Origin: Acidimicrobiia bacterium | GTDB taxonomy: Bacteria > Actinomycetota > Acidimicrobiia > IMCC26256 > PALSA-555 | DNA length: 61,755 nucleotides | Direction of reading: 5' to 3' | Assembly (NCBI GenBank): GCA_035948415.1 | Contig: DASZJD010000086.1 | Location: 1 to 61,755, forward strand | Part shown: positions 49,573 through 57,901 of the stretch, in pieces | How positions within the stretch are numbered: position 1 is the stretch's first letter | How the letters are laid out: every line of letters begins with the position of its first letter | The notes under the pieces: generated by a model | The model's database searches: none | What the model was told of the DNA's origin: nothing | Seen by the model: the letters and a program-made list of their open reading frames with translations, nothing else | Program-made: the position numbers and the translations under genes

Positions 49573-52177
49573 GGGCGTCGCGGGCCGAGCGCTCGAGGAC
49601 GGCGCGCGCCTCGTCGAGCGCGGCCACGTTGCGCCCGCCGCCCACCGCGACGTCCGGCGCCTTGCCGGTGCCGCCCCCGAGCACGGCGGCGACCGGTCGG
49701 GCGATCTCGCTCGCCGTGACCCCGCGCCCGACGAGGTCCGCGCTCACCGCCACGACGACGGTGGCGCTGGCGCCGTCGGGGCCGGCGCCGACGAGCCCGA
49801 CCACGCCCCCGCCGAGCGCGTCGCGCGCGGCCACGGCCAGGGCCCGCAGCTCGTCCGCGCCCCGCCCGTCGCGCCGATCGACGACGACGCCGTCGACGGC
49901 GGCCGCCGCGAGGTCCGACGCCTCCGCGACCGCGCCGCGCGCCCGCTGGGCCGAGAGCTCGGCCTGGAGGGCCCGCACCTCGTCGCGGAGCCGCTCGACC
50001 CGGCCCGGGAGCTCCTCGGGCTTCACCCGCAGGGCGGTGGCGGCGGCGCGCAGGGCCCGCTCCTCGTCGTGGATCCGGGCCAGCGCGTCGGCGCCCGTCA
50101 CGGCCTCGATCCGTCGGAGGTTGGCGCCGATCGAGCTCTCGCTCACGATCTTGATCGGCCCGATGAAGCCGAGGGCGTGCACGTGGGTGCCGCCGCACAG
50201 CTCGAGCGAGTGCTCGCCGGCCTCGAGCACGCGCACGAGGTCGCCGTACTTGTCGCCGAAGAAGGCGATGGCGCCGAGCGCCTCGGCGTGCTCCTTCGTC
50301 GTCTCGTAGTGCCGCACGGGGGCGTCGGTGATGATCTCGGCGTTGGCGAGCGCCTCGACGCGGTCGAGCTCCTCGACGGTCACGGCGCGGTCGTGGCTGA
50401 AGTCGAAGCGCAGCCGGTCGGGGGCGACGAGCGAGCCGGCCTGCTTGACGTGCGGGCCGAGCACCTCGCGCAGGGCCCAGTGCAGGATGTGGGTTGCAGT
50501 GTGGTTCCGACGGATGCGGTCGCGTCGGTCGGCGTCGATCCGGGCCGTGACGAGGTCGCCGGCGGCGATCTCGCCCTCCTCGAGCCGGCCGTGGTGGGCG
50601 ACGAGGCCCGGCAGCGCGTACGTGGTGTCGACGACGCGCACCCGCCCGTTCGGCCCGAGCAGGACGCCGGTGTCGCCGACCTGCCCGCCGGCCTCGGCGT
50701 AGAACGGGGTCCGGTCGAGCACGACGTCGACCTCGCCGTCGGCGGCGCGGTCGACGCGCCGGTCCCCCACGACGAGGGCCTGCACCGCCGCGTCGGGTGT
50801 CTCGTACTCGACCCGGCCCGTGAACTCGGTCGGGCCCACCTCCTCGAGCAGCGCCCGGTAGGCGGCGGTGCCGACCTCGCCCCCGGTCGCCTTGCGCGCC
50901 GCCGCGGCCCGTGACCGCTGCTCCTCCATGCGGGCCTCGAACCCGGCGCCGTCGACGGTGCGGCCTCGCTCCCCGGCGACCTCGCGGGTCAGGTCGATCG
51001 GGAAGCCGAGCGTGTCGTGGAGGAAGAAGGCGTCGCCGCCGCCGACGTCGCCCTTGGCGAGGAGGTCATCGAGCACCTCGAGGCCCCGCTCGAGGGTCTG
51101 GCGGAACCGCTCCTCCTCGCGCTCCACCGTGCGGGTGACCAGGTCGCGCTGCGAGACGATCTCCGGGTAGGCGTCGCCCATGACCTCGATCGTGGCCTCG
51201 GCCAGCGTCGGGGTCACGACCTGCTGGGCGCCGAGGAGGAAGGCGTGCCGGACCGCGCGCCGGATGATCCGCCGGAGCACGTAGCCGCGCTCCTCGTTCG
51301 AGGGCACCACGCCGTCGGCGACGAGGAAGGTCATGGTCCGGGCGTGCTCGGCGAGGATCCGGAGCGACACGTCGAGGTCGGGCTTGCGGCCGTACGTGAC
51401 GCCCGTGACCCGCTCCGCGGTCTGCACGAGGGGGGCGAAGACGTCGATGTCGAAGATCGAGTCGACGCCCTGGAGGGCCATGAGGTTGCGCTCCAGCCCG
51501 GCGCCGGTGTCGATGCTCGGTCGGGGCAGCGGGACCTGGCCGTCGACGCGCTGGTCGAACTGCATGAACACCAGGTTCCAGAGCTCGATGTAGCGGTCGG
51601 GCGACTGCGCCGGTCCGCCGCCGGGCCCGAAGTCGTCCCCGAGGTCCCAGAACAGCTCCGACGACAGCCCGCAGGGGCCGGTGTCGCCCATGCGCCAGAC
51701 GTTCTCCTCGTCGAGGCGCTGGATCCGCGCCGGCGGGAGCCCGACCTCGCGCCGCCAGATGCCGTCGGCGTCGTCGTCGGAGACGTGGACGGTCACCCAG
51801 AGCCGCTCGGGGTCGAGCTCGAGGACCTCGGTGAGGAACTCCCAGGCCCACGGGATCGTCTCGGCCTTGAAGTAGTCGCCGAAGCTGAAGTTCCCGAGCA
51901 TCTCGAAGAAGCTGAAGTGCCGGTTCGTGCGCCCGATGTCGTCGAGGTCGTTGTGCTTGCCGCCGGCCCGGACGCACTTCTGGATCGACGCCGCCCGCGG
52001 CCAGGGCGGCGCCTCGTCCCCGACGAAGTAGGGCTTGAACGGCACCATGCCCGCCACCGTGAACAGCACGGTCGGGTCGTGCGGGATCAGCGCCGCCGAG
52101 GGGACGATGACGTGCCCGCGGGCGGCGAAGAAGTCGAGGAACGCGAGGCGCAGCTCGCCAGCGGTGCGGGGCGCCAT
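49553..52177 (-). CDS. alaS: Alanyl-tRNA synthetase
   Basis: Charges tRNA-Ala; class II enzyme with editing domain. 874 residues: catalytic domain about 1-240 (motif 1 and GRTNRHFSFFEMLGNFSFGD), tRNA recognition to about 450, editing domain with zinc residues HTATHILH and LELCGGTHVH, and a C-terminal oligomerisation domain (C-Ala). The ATG at 52177 has TAGCCT six bases upstream, so a leaderless message is expected. The TAG of that hexamer is also the stop codon of the upstream gene. Confidence 0.97.
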   Translation of the reverse strand: MAPRTAGELRLAFLDFFAARGHVIVPSAALIPHDPTVLFTVAGMVPFKPYFVGDEAPPWPRAASIQKCVRAGGKHNDLDDIGRTNRHFSFFEMLGNFSFGDYFKAETIPWAWEFLTEVLELDPERLWVTVHVSDDDADGIWRREVGLPPARIQRLDEENVWRMGDTGPCGLSSELFWDLGDDFGPGGGPAQSPDRYIELWNLVFMQFDQRVDGQVPLPRPSIDTGAGLERNLMALQGVDSIFDIDVFAPLVQTAERVTGVTYGRKPDLDVSLRILAEHARTMTFLVADGVVPSNEERGYVLRRIIRRAVRHAFLLGAQQVVTPTLAEATIEVMGDAYPEIVSQRDLVTRTVEREEERFRQTLERGLEVLDDLLAKGDVGGGDAFFLHDTLGFPIDLTREVAGERGRTVDGAGFEARMEEQRSRAAAARKATGGEVGTAAYRALLEEVGPTEFTGRVEYETPDAAVQALVVGDRRVDRAADGEVDVVLDRTPFYAEAGGQVGDTGVLLGPNGRVRVVDTTYALPGLVAHHGRLEEGEIAAGDLVTARIDADRRDRIRRNHTATHILHWALREVLGPHVKQAGSLVAPDRLRFDFSHDRAVTVEELDRVEALANAEIITDAPVRHYETTKEHAEALGAIAFFGDKYGDLVRVLEAGEHSLELCGGTHVHALGFIGPIKIVSESSIGANLRRIEAVTGADALARIHDEERALRAAATALRVKPEELPGRVERLRDEVRALQAELSAQRARGAVAEASDLAAAAVDGVVVDRRDGRGADELRALAVAARDALGGGVVGLVGAGPDGASATVVVAVSADLVGRGVTASEIARPVAAVLGGGTGKAPDVAVGGGRNVAALDEARAVLERSARDARGPADA

Positions 52178-52183
52178 GTCGCC

Positions 52184-52189
52184 AGGCTA
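52184..52189 (-). promoter_or_regulatory. -10 element of a likely leaderless alaS promoter
   Basis: TAGCCT followed by GGCGAC and the alaS ATG. It is squeezed into the nine-base gap and shares its first three bases with the stop codon of the upstream small gene. Confidence 0.6.
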
Positions 52190-52429
52190 CTGCCCGGGGT
52201 CCTCGGCCTCTCCGGGGTTCGCCGACGACGCGAGCACGCGGCGCAGGCGGGTCTCGCGCGCGCGCATCTCGTCGCGGCCCTCGTGGAGCGCGCCGGTGAC
52301 GTCGCGCCGCAGCCGGTCCGCGAGCCGCGCCGGCGCGTCCGCCGCCGTGGTGGCGTGCCGCCGGACCTGCCTCGCGGCGGCGACGCCGAGCCCGAAGCCG
52401 ACCGTCAGCCAGAACGAGCGGCGGATCAC
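52187..52429 (-). CDS. Small single-helix membrane protein, function unknown
   Basis: 80-residue protein with one N-terminal hydrophobic segment (about 4-19, RRSFWLTVGFGLGVAAA) followed by a basic, helical tail (RQVRRH, RLADRLRRDV). The position between alaS and rarA, and the start pattern, resemble the DUF6167 proteins of other Actinomycetota. I rate that as probable, not proven. GTG overlaps the stop of the next upstream gene (GTGA). Confidence 0.7.
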   Translation of the reverse strand: MIRRSFWLTVGFGLGVAAARQVRRHATTAADAPARLADRLRRDVTGALHEGRDEMRARETRLRRVLASSANPGEAEDPGQ

Positions 52430-52767
52430 CGGGGCGCGCCCCGCGGCGGGCGGGCCAGCCGGGCGACGGCCCGCCGCGCCCCCGCGCCGAACGCCACCGC
52501 CTTCACGAGCCGTCCGGTGACCGGCTCGAGGACCACGCGGGGTGGGGGCGGCTCCTCGCCCGCCGCTCGTCGGGCGCGCGCCGCCGCGTCACGCGCGGCG
52601 TCGAGCACACGCGCGCTGGACTCCTCGACCTCGGCGAGGCGCCGCTCGAGCGCGTGCACCCGGGCCTCGGACCGGCGGAGGCGGCGCGCCGCGCGCCACC
52701 CGCCCGCGGCGCCGGCGGCGAGCGCGGCGGCGAGGAGCCCGGCGAGGATCCACGCCGTCGTGCTCAC
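52426..52767 (-). CDS. Membrane-anchored coiled-coil protein, function unknown
   Basis: 113 residues. N-terminal membrane helix (about 5-25, Ala/Gly/Leu-rich), a predicted coiled coil (about 30-70: ARRLRRSEARVHALERRLAE), a Pro-rich break and a basic C-terminus (GAGARRAVARLARPPRG). In other Actinomycetota a DUF948 protein occupies this place beside rarA/alaS; similarity here is positional. GTG overlaps the rarA stop (GTGA). Confidence 0.68.
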   Translation of the reverse strand: MSTTAWILAGLLAAALAAGAAGGWRAARRLRRSEARVHALERRLAEVEESSARVLDAARDAAARARRAAGEEPPPPRVVLEPVTGRLVKAVAFGAGARRAVARLARPPRGAPR

Positions 52768-54101
52768 GCCCCGGCCTCCCCGCGGTGCCCGTCGCGCTCG
52801 GGCGCCGGGGCGCCGGCGGCGCCGGGATCGGGGTCGACGTCCTCGCCGTGGCCGCTGGCGCGGTAGTAGCGGTGGTCGGCGGCCTCGGGCGGCCGGTAGT
52901 CCTGGTCGACCCAGCCCGACGGCTCGTGGTGCGGGTACCGGTAGCCGTCGCCGTGCCCGAGCCGCGCCGCGCCGGGGTAGGAGGCGTCGCGGAGGTGCAC
53001 GGGCACGCGCGCCGGGGCGCCGTCCCGGATGTCGTGCGTCGCGGCGTCGAGCGCGGTCAGCACCGAGTTCGACTTCGGCGCCCGGGCCAGGTAGAGGACG
53101 GCCTGGGCCAGGTTCAGGCGCGCCTCGGGCAGCCCGACGTACTCGACGGCGCGGGCGGCGGCGTCGGCGACGAGCAGCCCGCGGGGGTCGGCGAGCCCGA
53201 CGTCCTCGGAGGCGAGGATGACGAGCCGGCGGGCGATGAGCCGGGCGTCCTCCCCGGCCTCGAGCATGTGCGCGAGCCAGTAGAGGCCGGCGTCGGGGTC
53301 CGAGCCCCGGATGCTCTTGATGAACGCCGACAGCACGTCGTAGTGCTCGTCGTCGCCGTAGCGGAGGGCCCGCAGCGCCATCGCCGCCTCGGTGTCGGCG
53401 AGGGTGACCCGGTCCCGGCCCGCCTCGGCGGCGAGGGCCGCGGCGACGTCGAGGGACGTGAGCGCGTGCCGGGCGTCGCCGTCGGCGCGCGCGACGAGGT
53501 GATCGAAGGCGTCGTCGTCGAGCGTGACCGCGTCGCCGAGGCCGCGCGGGTCGTGGAGGGCGCGCGCGACGAGCTCGCGGAGGGCGTCGGGCCCGAGCGG
53601 CTCGAGCCGGAACAGCGTCGACCGGGACAGCAGCGGGCCGGTGAGCGAGAAGTAGGGGTTCTCGGTGGTGGCGCCGATCAGCACGAGGAGGCCCTCCTCG
53701 ACGTGGGGCAGCAGGGCGTCCTGCTGGGTGCGGCTGAACCGGTGCACCTCGTCGAGGAAGAGGATGGTGCCCTGGCCCCGCTCGCCGAGGCGGCTGCGGG
53801 CCCTCGCCGCCACCTCCCGGACCTCCTTCACGCCCGCGCTCACCGCCGACAGCGGCTCGAAGGCCTGCCGGGTGGCGCCGGCGACGGTGCGGGCGATCGT
53901 GGTCTTGCCCGTGCCGGGCGGCCCCCACAGCACCACCGACGAGAGCCGGTCGGACTCGATGAGGGTGCGGAGCGGCTTCCCCGGCCCGAGGAGGTGACCC
54001 TGGCCGACCACCTCGTCGAGGGTGCGGGGCCGCAGCCGGGCGGCCAGCGGCGCCCGACGGGCCAGGCGCTCCTCGACCGAGGCGCTGAAGAGGTCGCTCA
54101 C
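52764..54101 (-). CDS. rarA: Replication-associated recombination protein A (RarA/MgsA)
   Basis: AAA+ ATPase acting at stalled replication forks. 445 residues. Walker A GPPGTGKTT (60-68), Walker B ILFLDEVHRF (about 112-121), sensor 1 GATTENPYFS, sensor 2 region, then the C-terminal tetramerisation domain (YGDDEHYDVLSAFIKSIRGS, LARAPKSN). A Pro/Asp-rich tail of about 30 residues is extra. The GTG at 54101 has TACGAT six bases upstream, predicting a leaderless transcript for rarA and the two small genes. Confidence 0.95.
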   Translation of the reverse strand: MSDLFSASVEERLARRAPLAARLRPRTLDEVVGQGHLLGPGKPLRTLIESDRLSSVVLWGPPGTGKTTIARTVAGATRQAFEPLSAVSAGVKEVREVAARARSRLGERGQGTILFLDEVHRFSRTQQDALLPHVEEGLLVLIGATTENPYFSLTGPLLSRSTLFRLEPLGPDALRELVARALHDPRGLGDAVTLDDDAFDHLVARADGDARHALTSLDVAAALAAEAGRDRVTLADTEAAMALRALRYGDDEHYDVLSAFIKSIRGSDPDAGLYWLAHMLEAGEDARLIARRLVILASEDVGLADPRGLLVADAAARAVEYVGLPEARLNLAQAVLYLARAPKSNSVLTALDAATHDIRDGAPARVPVHLRDASYPGAARLGHGDGYRYPHHEPSGWVDQDYRPPEAADHRYYRASGHGEDVDPDPGAAGAPAPERDGHRGEAGA

Positions 54102-54107
54102 CCGCCG

Positions 54108-54113
54108 ATCGTA
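54108..54113 (-). promoter_or_regulatory. -10 element of a likely leaderless rarA promoter
   Basis: TACGAT followed by CGGCGG and the rarA GTG. Identical hexamer and spacing precede hisS. Confidence 0.6.
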
Positions 54114-54141
54114 CGGCGGGGCGGGCGCGCGACCGGGAGGC

Positions 54142-56106
54142 CTACCGCCAGGTGACGGTGGCGACCGCCACGGGGTCGGCCAGCCCCTTCACCGCCAGGG
54201 CGCGCGGTTCGGTCACGTCGAAGCGGTCCCCGACCGTCGCCAGCGCCGCCGCCGAGGCCAGGATCTCGTCGCCGGCCGCCAGCCCCGCCACCCGGGCCGC
54301 CTCGTGGACGCCGCGGCCGAAGAAGTCGCCGTCCCGCTCGGTGGCCTCGGCGGCGTGGACGCCGATGCGGACCGGCGGCGCGAAGCCGTGCTCCTGCCGC
54401 TGCTCGGCCAGCCGGCGCTGGACCGCGACCGCGCACGCCAGCGCGGCGGCGGGCGTCTCGAAGGCGACGAAGAAGCCGTCACCCTCGTGCTTGACCTCGG
54501 TGCCGTCGTGGACCTCGAAGCAGGCCCGGAGGGTGCGGTCGTGCCAGGCGAGGAGGCGCTGCCAGGCGTCGTCCCCCATCGCCTCGAGCAGCCGCGTCGA
54601 CTCGACGATGTCGGTGAACATGAAGGCCTTCTCGGTCCGGGTCGCCGGCGCGTCGGCGGCGAGCCGGCGGCGGACCCGCTCGGCGTCCCGCCGCGCGCCG
54701 AGGCGCTCGAAGGCGCGCGCGGCGGCGTCGAGCTCGAGCGTGGCGGTGGCCTGGTCGCCGCGGCGGCGGTGGCCCTCGGCGAGCAGGGTGCGGGTCTGGG
54801 CCGCCTCGTACGGCGCGTCCACCTCGCACCAGAGCCGGCAGGCGCGGTCGAGGAGGGCCAGGCCGCCGTCGACGTCACCGGCGGCGAGGGCCAGCTCCCC
54901 GTCGGCGTGGACGGCGGCCGCGGTCGTGGCCGGCGTCGCGCAGCGTTCGGCGACGGCGCGGAGCTCGGCCGCCGCCTCGCGGGCCTCGTCGAGGTGGCCG
55001 GCCGCCAGCTCGATCGTCACCGCGGCCGGGAGCACGGTCGGGCGCTCCTCCTGGGCCAGCACCGACGGGTGGTCGAGGGCGCGGCGGACGCAGGCCCGGG
55101 CCGCGTCGACGTTGCCGCGCTCGAGCTCGAGGAGCGCCAGCCCCGGCTGGGGGTCGGTGCCGAGCTCGAGCGCCCGCCCGAAGGATTCGGCGGCGGCGTC
55201 GAGGTCCCCGCGCCGGCGCTGGATCTCGCCGAGCTCCATGAACCCCCAGCCCGCGTACCGCGGCCCCGAGACGAGCAGCTCGTCGATCGCGGTCCGGGCG
55301 TCGAGCTCGGCGTCGGCGTAGTCACCGTGGATGCGCATCACCTCGGCCCGGTGGAAGCGACAGAGGCCGGGGAAGCCGTTCACGCGCTGGCGCTCGCACC
55401 ATCGCAGGGACACCTGGGTCCACTCGCCGGCGCGGCCCCAGTCGCCGAGGTTGCGGCAGGCCCAGAGCGTGGCGCAGAAGATGGTGCCGGTGGCGACGAG
55501 CCCGAGCTCGCCGCCGACGGCGGCCGCGTTCGCCTCGTCGACCCGGGCCCGACCCTCCTCGACGCGCCCGGAGGCGAGGAGGGCGTGACCCTGCCAGAGC
55601 CGCCCCATCGCCTCGACGTCCCGGCTCCCGGTGCGCCGGCCGATGTCGACGGCGGCCTGGGCCTGCGCCAGGCCCTCCTCGAGGTCGCCGAGCTCGAGGA
55701 CCCCGCGCGCGACCAGCGCGGCCAGGTGCCCGTGCTCGGCGCACTCGGGCACGTCCTCGAGCAGCCGGCCGGCCTGGGCGGCGCAGCCCACGGCGACGGC
55801 GCCGTCGCCGCGCTGCCAGTGCTCCCGCGCCAGGTCCAGGGTCACGCGCGCGGCGCCGCGCCGGTCCCCGTTGGCGCCGTAGCGCTCGACGGCGCGCTCG
55901 AGCAGCGGCACGACCTCGCCGGCGCGGCCCGACCACTTCGCGGCGTCGGCGAAGCGGACCAGGTCGTCGGCGTCGAGCGGGCGCTCCCCGTCCTCGGCCG
56001 CCAGCAGCTCGTACGACGCCTCCCAGTCGTGCCGCTCGAACGCGGCTCGGGCGGCGACGAGGCGCGTCTCGGCCGTCGTCGGCTCCATGGCCACCGATTG
56101 TTCCAC
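54142..56106 (-). CDS. TPR-repeat protein with C-terminal class III adenylate/guanylate cyclase domain
   Basis: 654 residues: helical tetratricopeptide-like repeats (about 10-480), then a class III cyclase domain (about 490-654). Metal-binding aspartates are Asp499 (FTDIVEST) and Asp543 (HEGDGFF); substrate Lys539 suggests ATP rather than GTP. The transition-state Asn of VNxAAR is His601 (GVHEAARV), with Arg605 kept, so activity is uncertain. Such domains usually work as homodimers. No signal peptide or membrane helix. GTG at 56106 is used; ATG at 56088 is equally possible. Stand-alone gene between aspS and rarA; ligand unknown. Confidence 0.88.
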   Translation of the reverse strand: MEQSVAMEPTTAETRLVAARAAFERHDWEASYELLAAEDGERPLDADDLVRFADAAKWSGRAGEVVPLLERAVERYGANGDRRGAARVTLDLAREHWQRGDGAVAVGCAAQAGRLLEDVPECAEHGHLAALVARGVLELGDLEEGLAQAQAAVDIGRRTGSRDVEAMGRLWQGHALLASGRVEEGRARVDEANAAAVGGELGLVATGTIFCATLWACRNLGDWGRAGEWTQVSLRWCERQRVNGFPGLCRFHRAEVMRIHGDYADAELDARTAIDELLVSGPRYAGWGFMELGEIQRRRGDLDAAAESFGRALELGTDPQPGLALLELERGNVDAARACVRRALDHPSVLAQEERPTVLPAAVTIELAAGHLDEAREAAAELRAVAERCATPATTAAAVHADGELALAAGDVDGGLALLDRACRLWCEVDAPYEAAQTRTLLAEGHRRRGDQATATLELDAAARAFERLGARRDAERVRRRLAADAPATRTEKAFMFTDIVESTRLLEAMGDDAWQRLLAWHDRTLRACFEVHDGTEVKHEGDGFFVAFETPAAALACAVAVQRRLAEQRQEHGFAPPVRIGVHAAEATERDGDFFGRGVHEAARVAGLAAGDEILASAAALATVGDRFDVTEPRALAVKGLADPVAVATVTWR

Positions 56107-56143
56107 CCGCCGCGGCGGCGCCGCGTCGAGGCCGTGCCGCGCC

Positions 56144-57901
56144 TCAGCGGCGCCGGGTGACGCTGAGGCCCAGCTCGCGCAGCTGCTCGGGGTCGATCGG
56201 GCTCGGCGCCCCCATGAGCGGGTCGGCGCCGGACTGGGTCTTCGGGAACGCGATCACCTCCCGGATGTTCTCCTCGCCGGCGAGGACGGCGACGAGCCGG
56301 TCGATGCCGACCGCGAACCCGGCGTGCGGGGGTGCCCCGTACCGGAAGGCGTCGAGGAGGAACCCGAACCCGGCGCGGGCGCGCGCCTCGTCGATGCCGA
56401 GGACGGTGAAGACCAGGGCCTGGAGCTCCGGGTCGTGGATCCGGACGCTGCCCGACCCGAGCTCCACGCCGTTCAGCACCAGGTCGTAGGAGAGCGAGCG
56501 CACGGCGAGGAGCCGCTCCCCCGCGCCGGGCACGAGCAGGTGCCGGTCGTCGGGGTGCGGGGCCGTGAACGGGTGGTGCGCGGGCACGGGGCGGCCGGCG
56601 TCGTCGAGGCCCTCGAAGAGGGGGAAGTCGAGGATCCAGACCAGGACGAGGTCCCGCTCGTCGACGGGGTGCGCCACCTCGACCCGGAGCGCCCCCAGGA
56701 CGCGCACGACCGTCGGCTCGGGCCCGGCCACGATGAGGAGCAGGTCGCCCGGCCGGGCGCCGAAGACGTCGACGAGGCCGAGCGCCTCGGCGTCCGAGAG
56801 GTACTTCCGCACCGGCGACTCGAGCGCCCCGTGGTCGCCGACGACCATCCACACCAGCCCGGCGGCGCCGAGCGACTGGGCCCGCTCGACGAGGGCGTCG
56901 CGGCGGCCCCGGCCCAGCTCGGCGCCGCCCGGGACGCAGAGGCCTCGCACCGCGTCGGCCTGGAAGGCGCGGAACTCCGTGGCCGCCAGCGGCTCGCGGA
57001 GGTCGACGATCTCGAGCCCGACGCGCAGGTCGGGCTTGTCGGTGCCGTAGCGGGCCCGGGCCTCGTGCCAGGTGAGCGTGGTCGCGGTCGGCGCCGGCTC
57101 GCCGGTGGCGGCGGTGATCGCGTCGCGCACCGCCGACTCGATCACGCGTCGGACGTCGGCGCCGTCGGCGAAGCTCATCTCGGCGTCGAGCTGCATGAAC
57201 TCGAGCTGCCGGTCGGCCCGCGGGTCCTCGTCGCGGAGGCAGCGGGCGATCTGGTAGTAGCGGTCGAGGCCGCCGACCATCAGCAGCTGCTTCAGGAGCT
57301 GGGGGCTCTGGGGCAGGGCGTAGAAGGACCCCGGCGACCGTCGCGCCGGCACGACGAAGTCGCGCGCCCCCTCCGGGGTCGACGCCACGAGCATCGGCGT
57401 CTCGATCTCGGTGAACCCGAAGCCGTCGAGCGCGGCGCGGAGGGCGTGGTTCACCCGCGCGCGCAGGTGCAGGTTCCGCTGGAGCCGCTCCGAGCGGAGG
57501 TCGAGGTACCGGTACTTCAGCCGCAGCCCCTCGTCGGCCTCGACGCGCTCGTCGACCGGGATCGGCGGCGGGTCGGCGCGGTTCAGCACCTCGACGGCGT
57601 CGGCCGCGACCTCGACGGCGCCGGTGGCGAGCTCGGGGTTCGCGGTGCCGTCCGGGCGCACGCGCACCTGGCCCTCCACCCGGAGCACGTACTCGGCGCG
57701 GATCGCGTGCACGTCGACGCCCGCCACGTGGGCGGGGTCGACGACGACCTGGACGACGCCGGCCACGTCGCGCAGGTCGAGGAACACCACGCCCCCGTGG
57801 TCGCGTCGCCCGGCGACCCAGCCGCAGAGCGCGACGTGGGCGCCGACGTGGTCGACCCGCAGGTCGCCGGCCCGGTGGGTGCGGAGGGCGGTGGCGGTCA
57901 C
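56144..57901 (-). CDS. aspS: Aspartyl-tRNA synthetase, possibly non-discriminating
   Basis: Class IIb synthetase of the bacterial type. 585 residues: N-terminal OB-fold anticodon domain (about 1-115), catalytic core, and the bacterial GAD insertion (about 290-420). ALPQSPQLLKQ, RDEDPRADRQ (motif 2) and GFAVGIDRLVAVLAG (motif 3) are present. In the anticodon domain GRRDHGGVVFLDLRD has His where E. coli has Leu; in Pseudomonas that His is tied to also charging tRNA-Asn (with GatCAB amidation). That reading is an inference. GTG overlaps the hisS stop (GTGA). Confidence 0.96.
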   Translation of the reverse strand: MTATALRTHRAGDLRVDHVGAHVALCGWVAGRRDHGGVVFLDLRDVAGVVQVVVDPAHVAGVDVHAIRAEYVLRVEGQVRVRPDGTANPELATGAVEVAADAVEVLNRADPPPIPVDERVEADEGLRLKYRYLDLRSERLQRNLHLRARVNHALRAALDGFGFTEIETPMLVASTPEGARDFVVPARRSPGSFYALPQSPQLLKQLLMVGGLDRYYQIARCLRDEDPRADRQLEFMQLDAEMSFADGADVRRVIESAVRDAITAATGEPAPTATTLTWHEARARYGTDKPDLRVGLEIVDLREPLAATEFRAFQADAVRGLCVPGGAELGRGRRDALVERAQSLGAAGLVWMVVGDHGALESPVRKYLSDAEALGLVDVFGARPGDLLLIVAGPEPTVVRVLGALRVEVAHPVDERDLVLVWILDFPLFEGLDDAGRPVPAHHPFTAPHPDDRHLLVPGAGERLLAVRSLSYDLVLNGVELGSGSVRIHDPELQALVFTVLGIDEARARAGFGFLLDAFRYGAPPHAGFAVGIDRLVAVLAGEENIREVIAFPKTQSGADPLMGAPSPIDPEQLRELGLSVTRRR

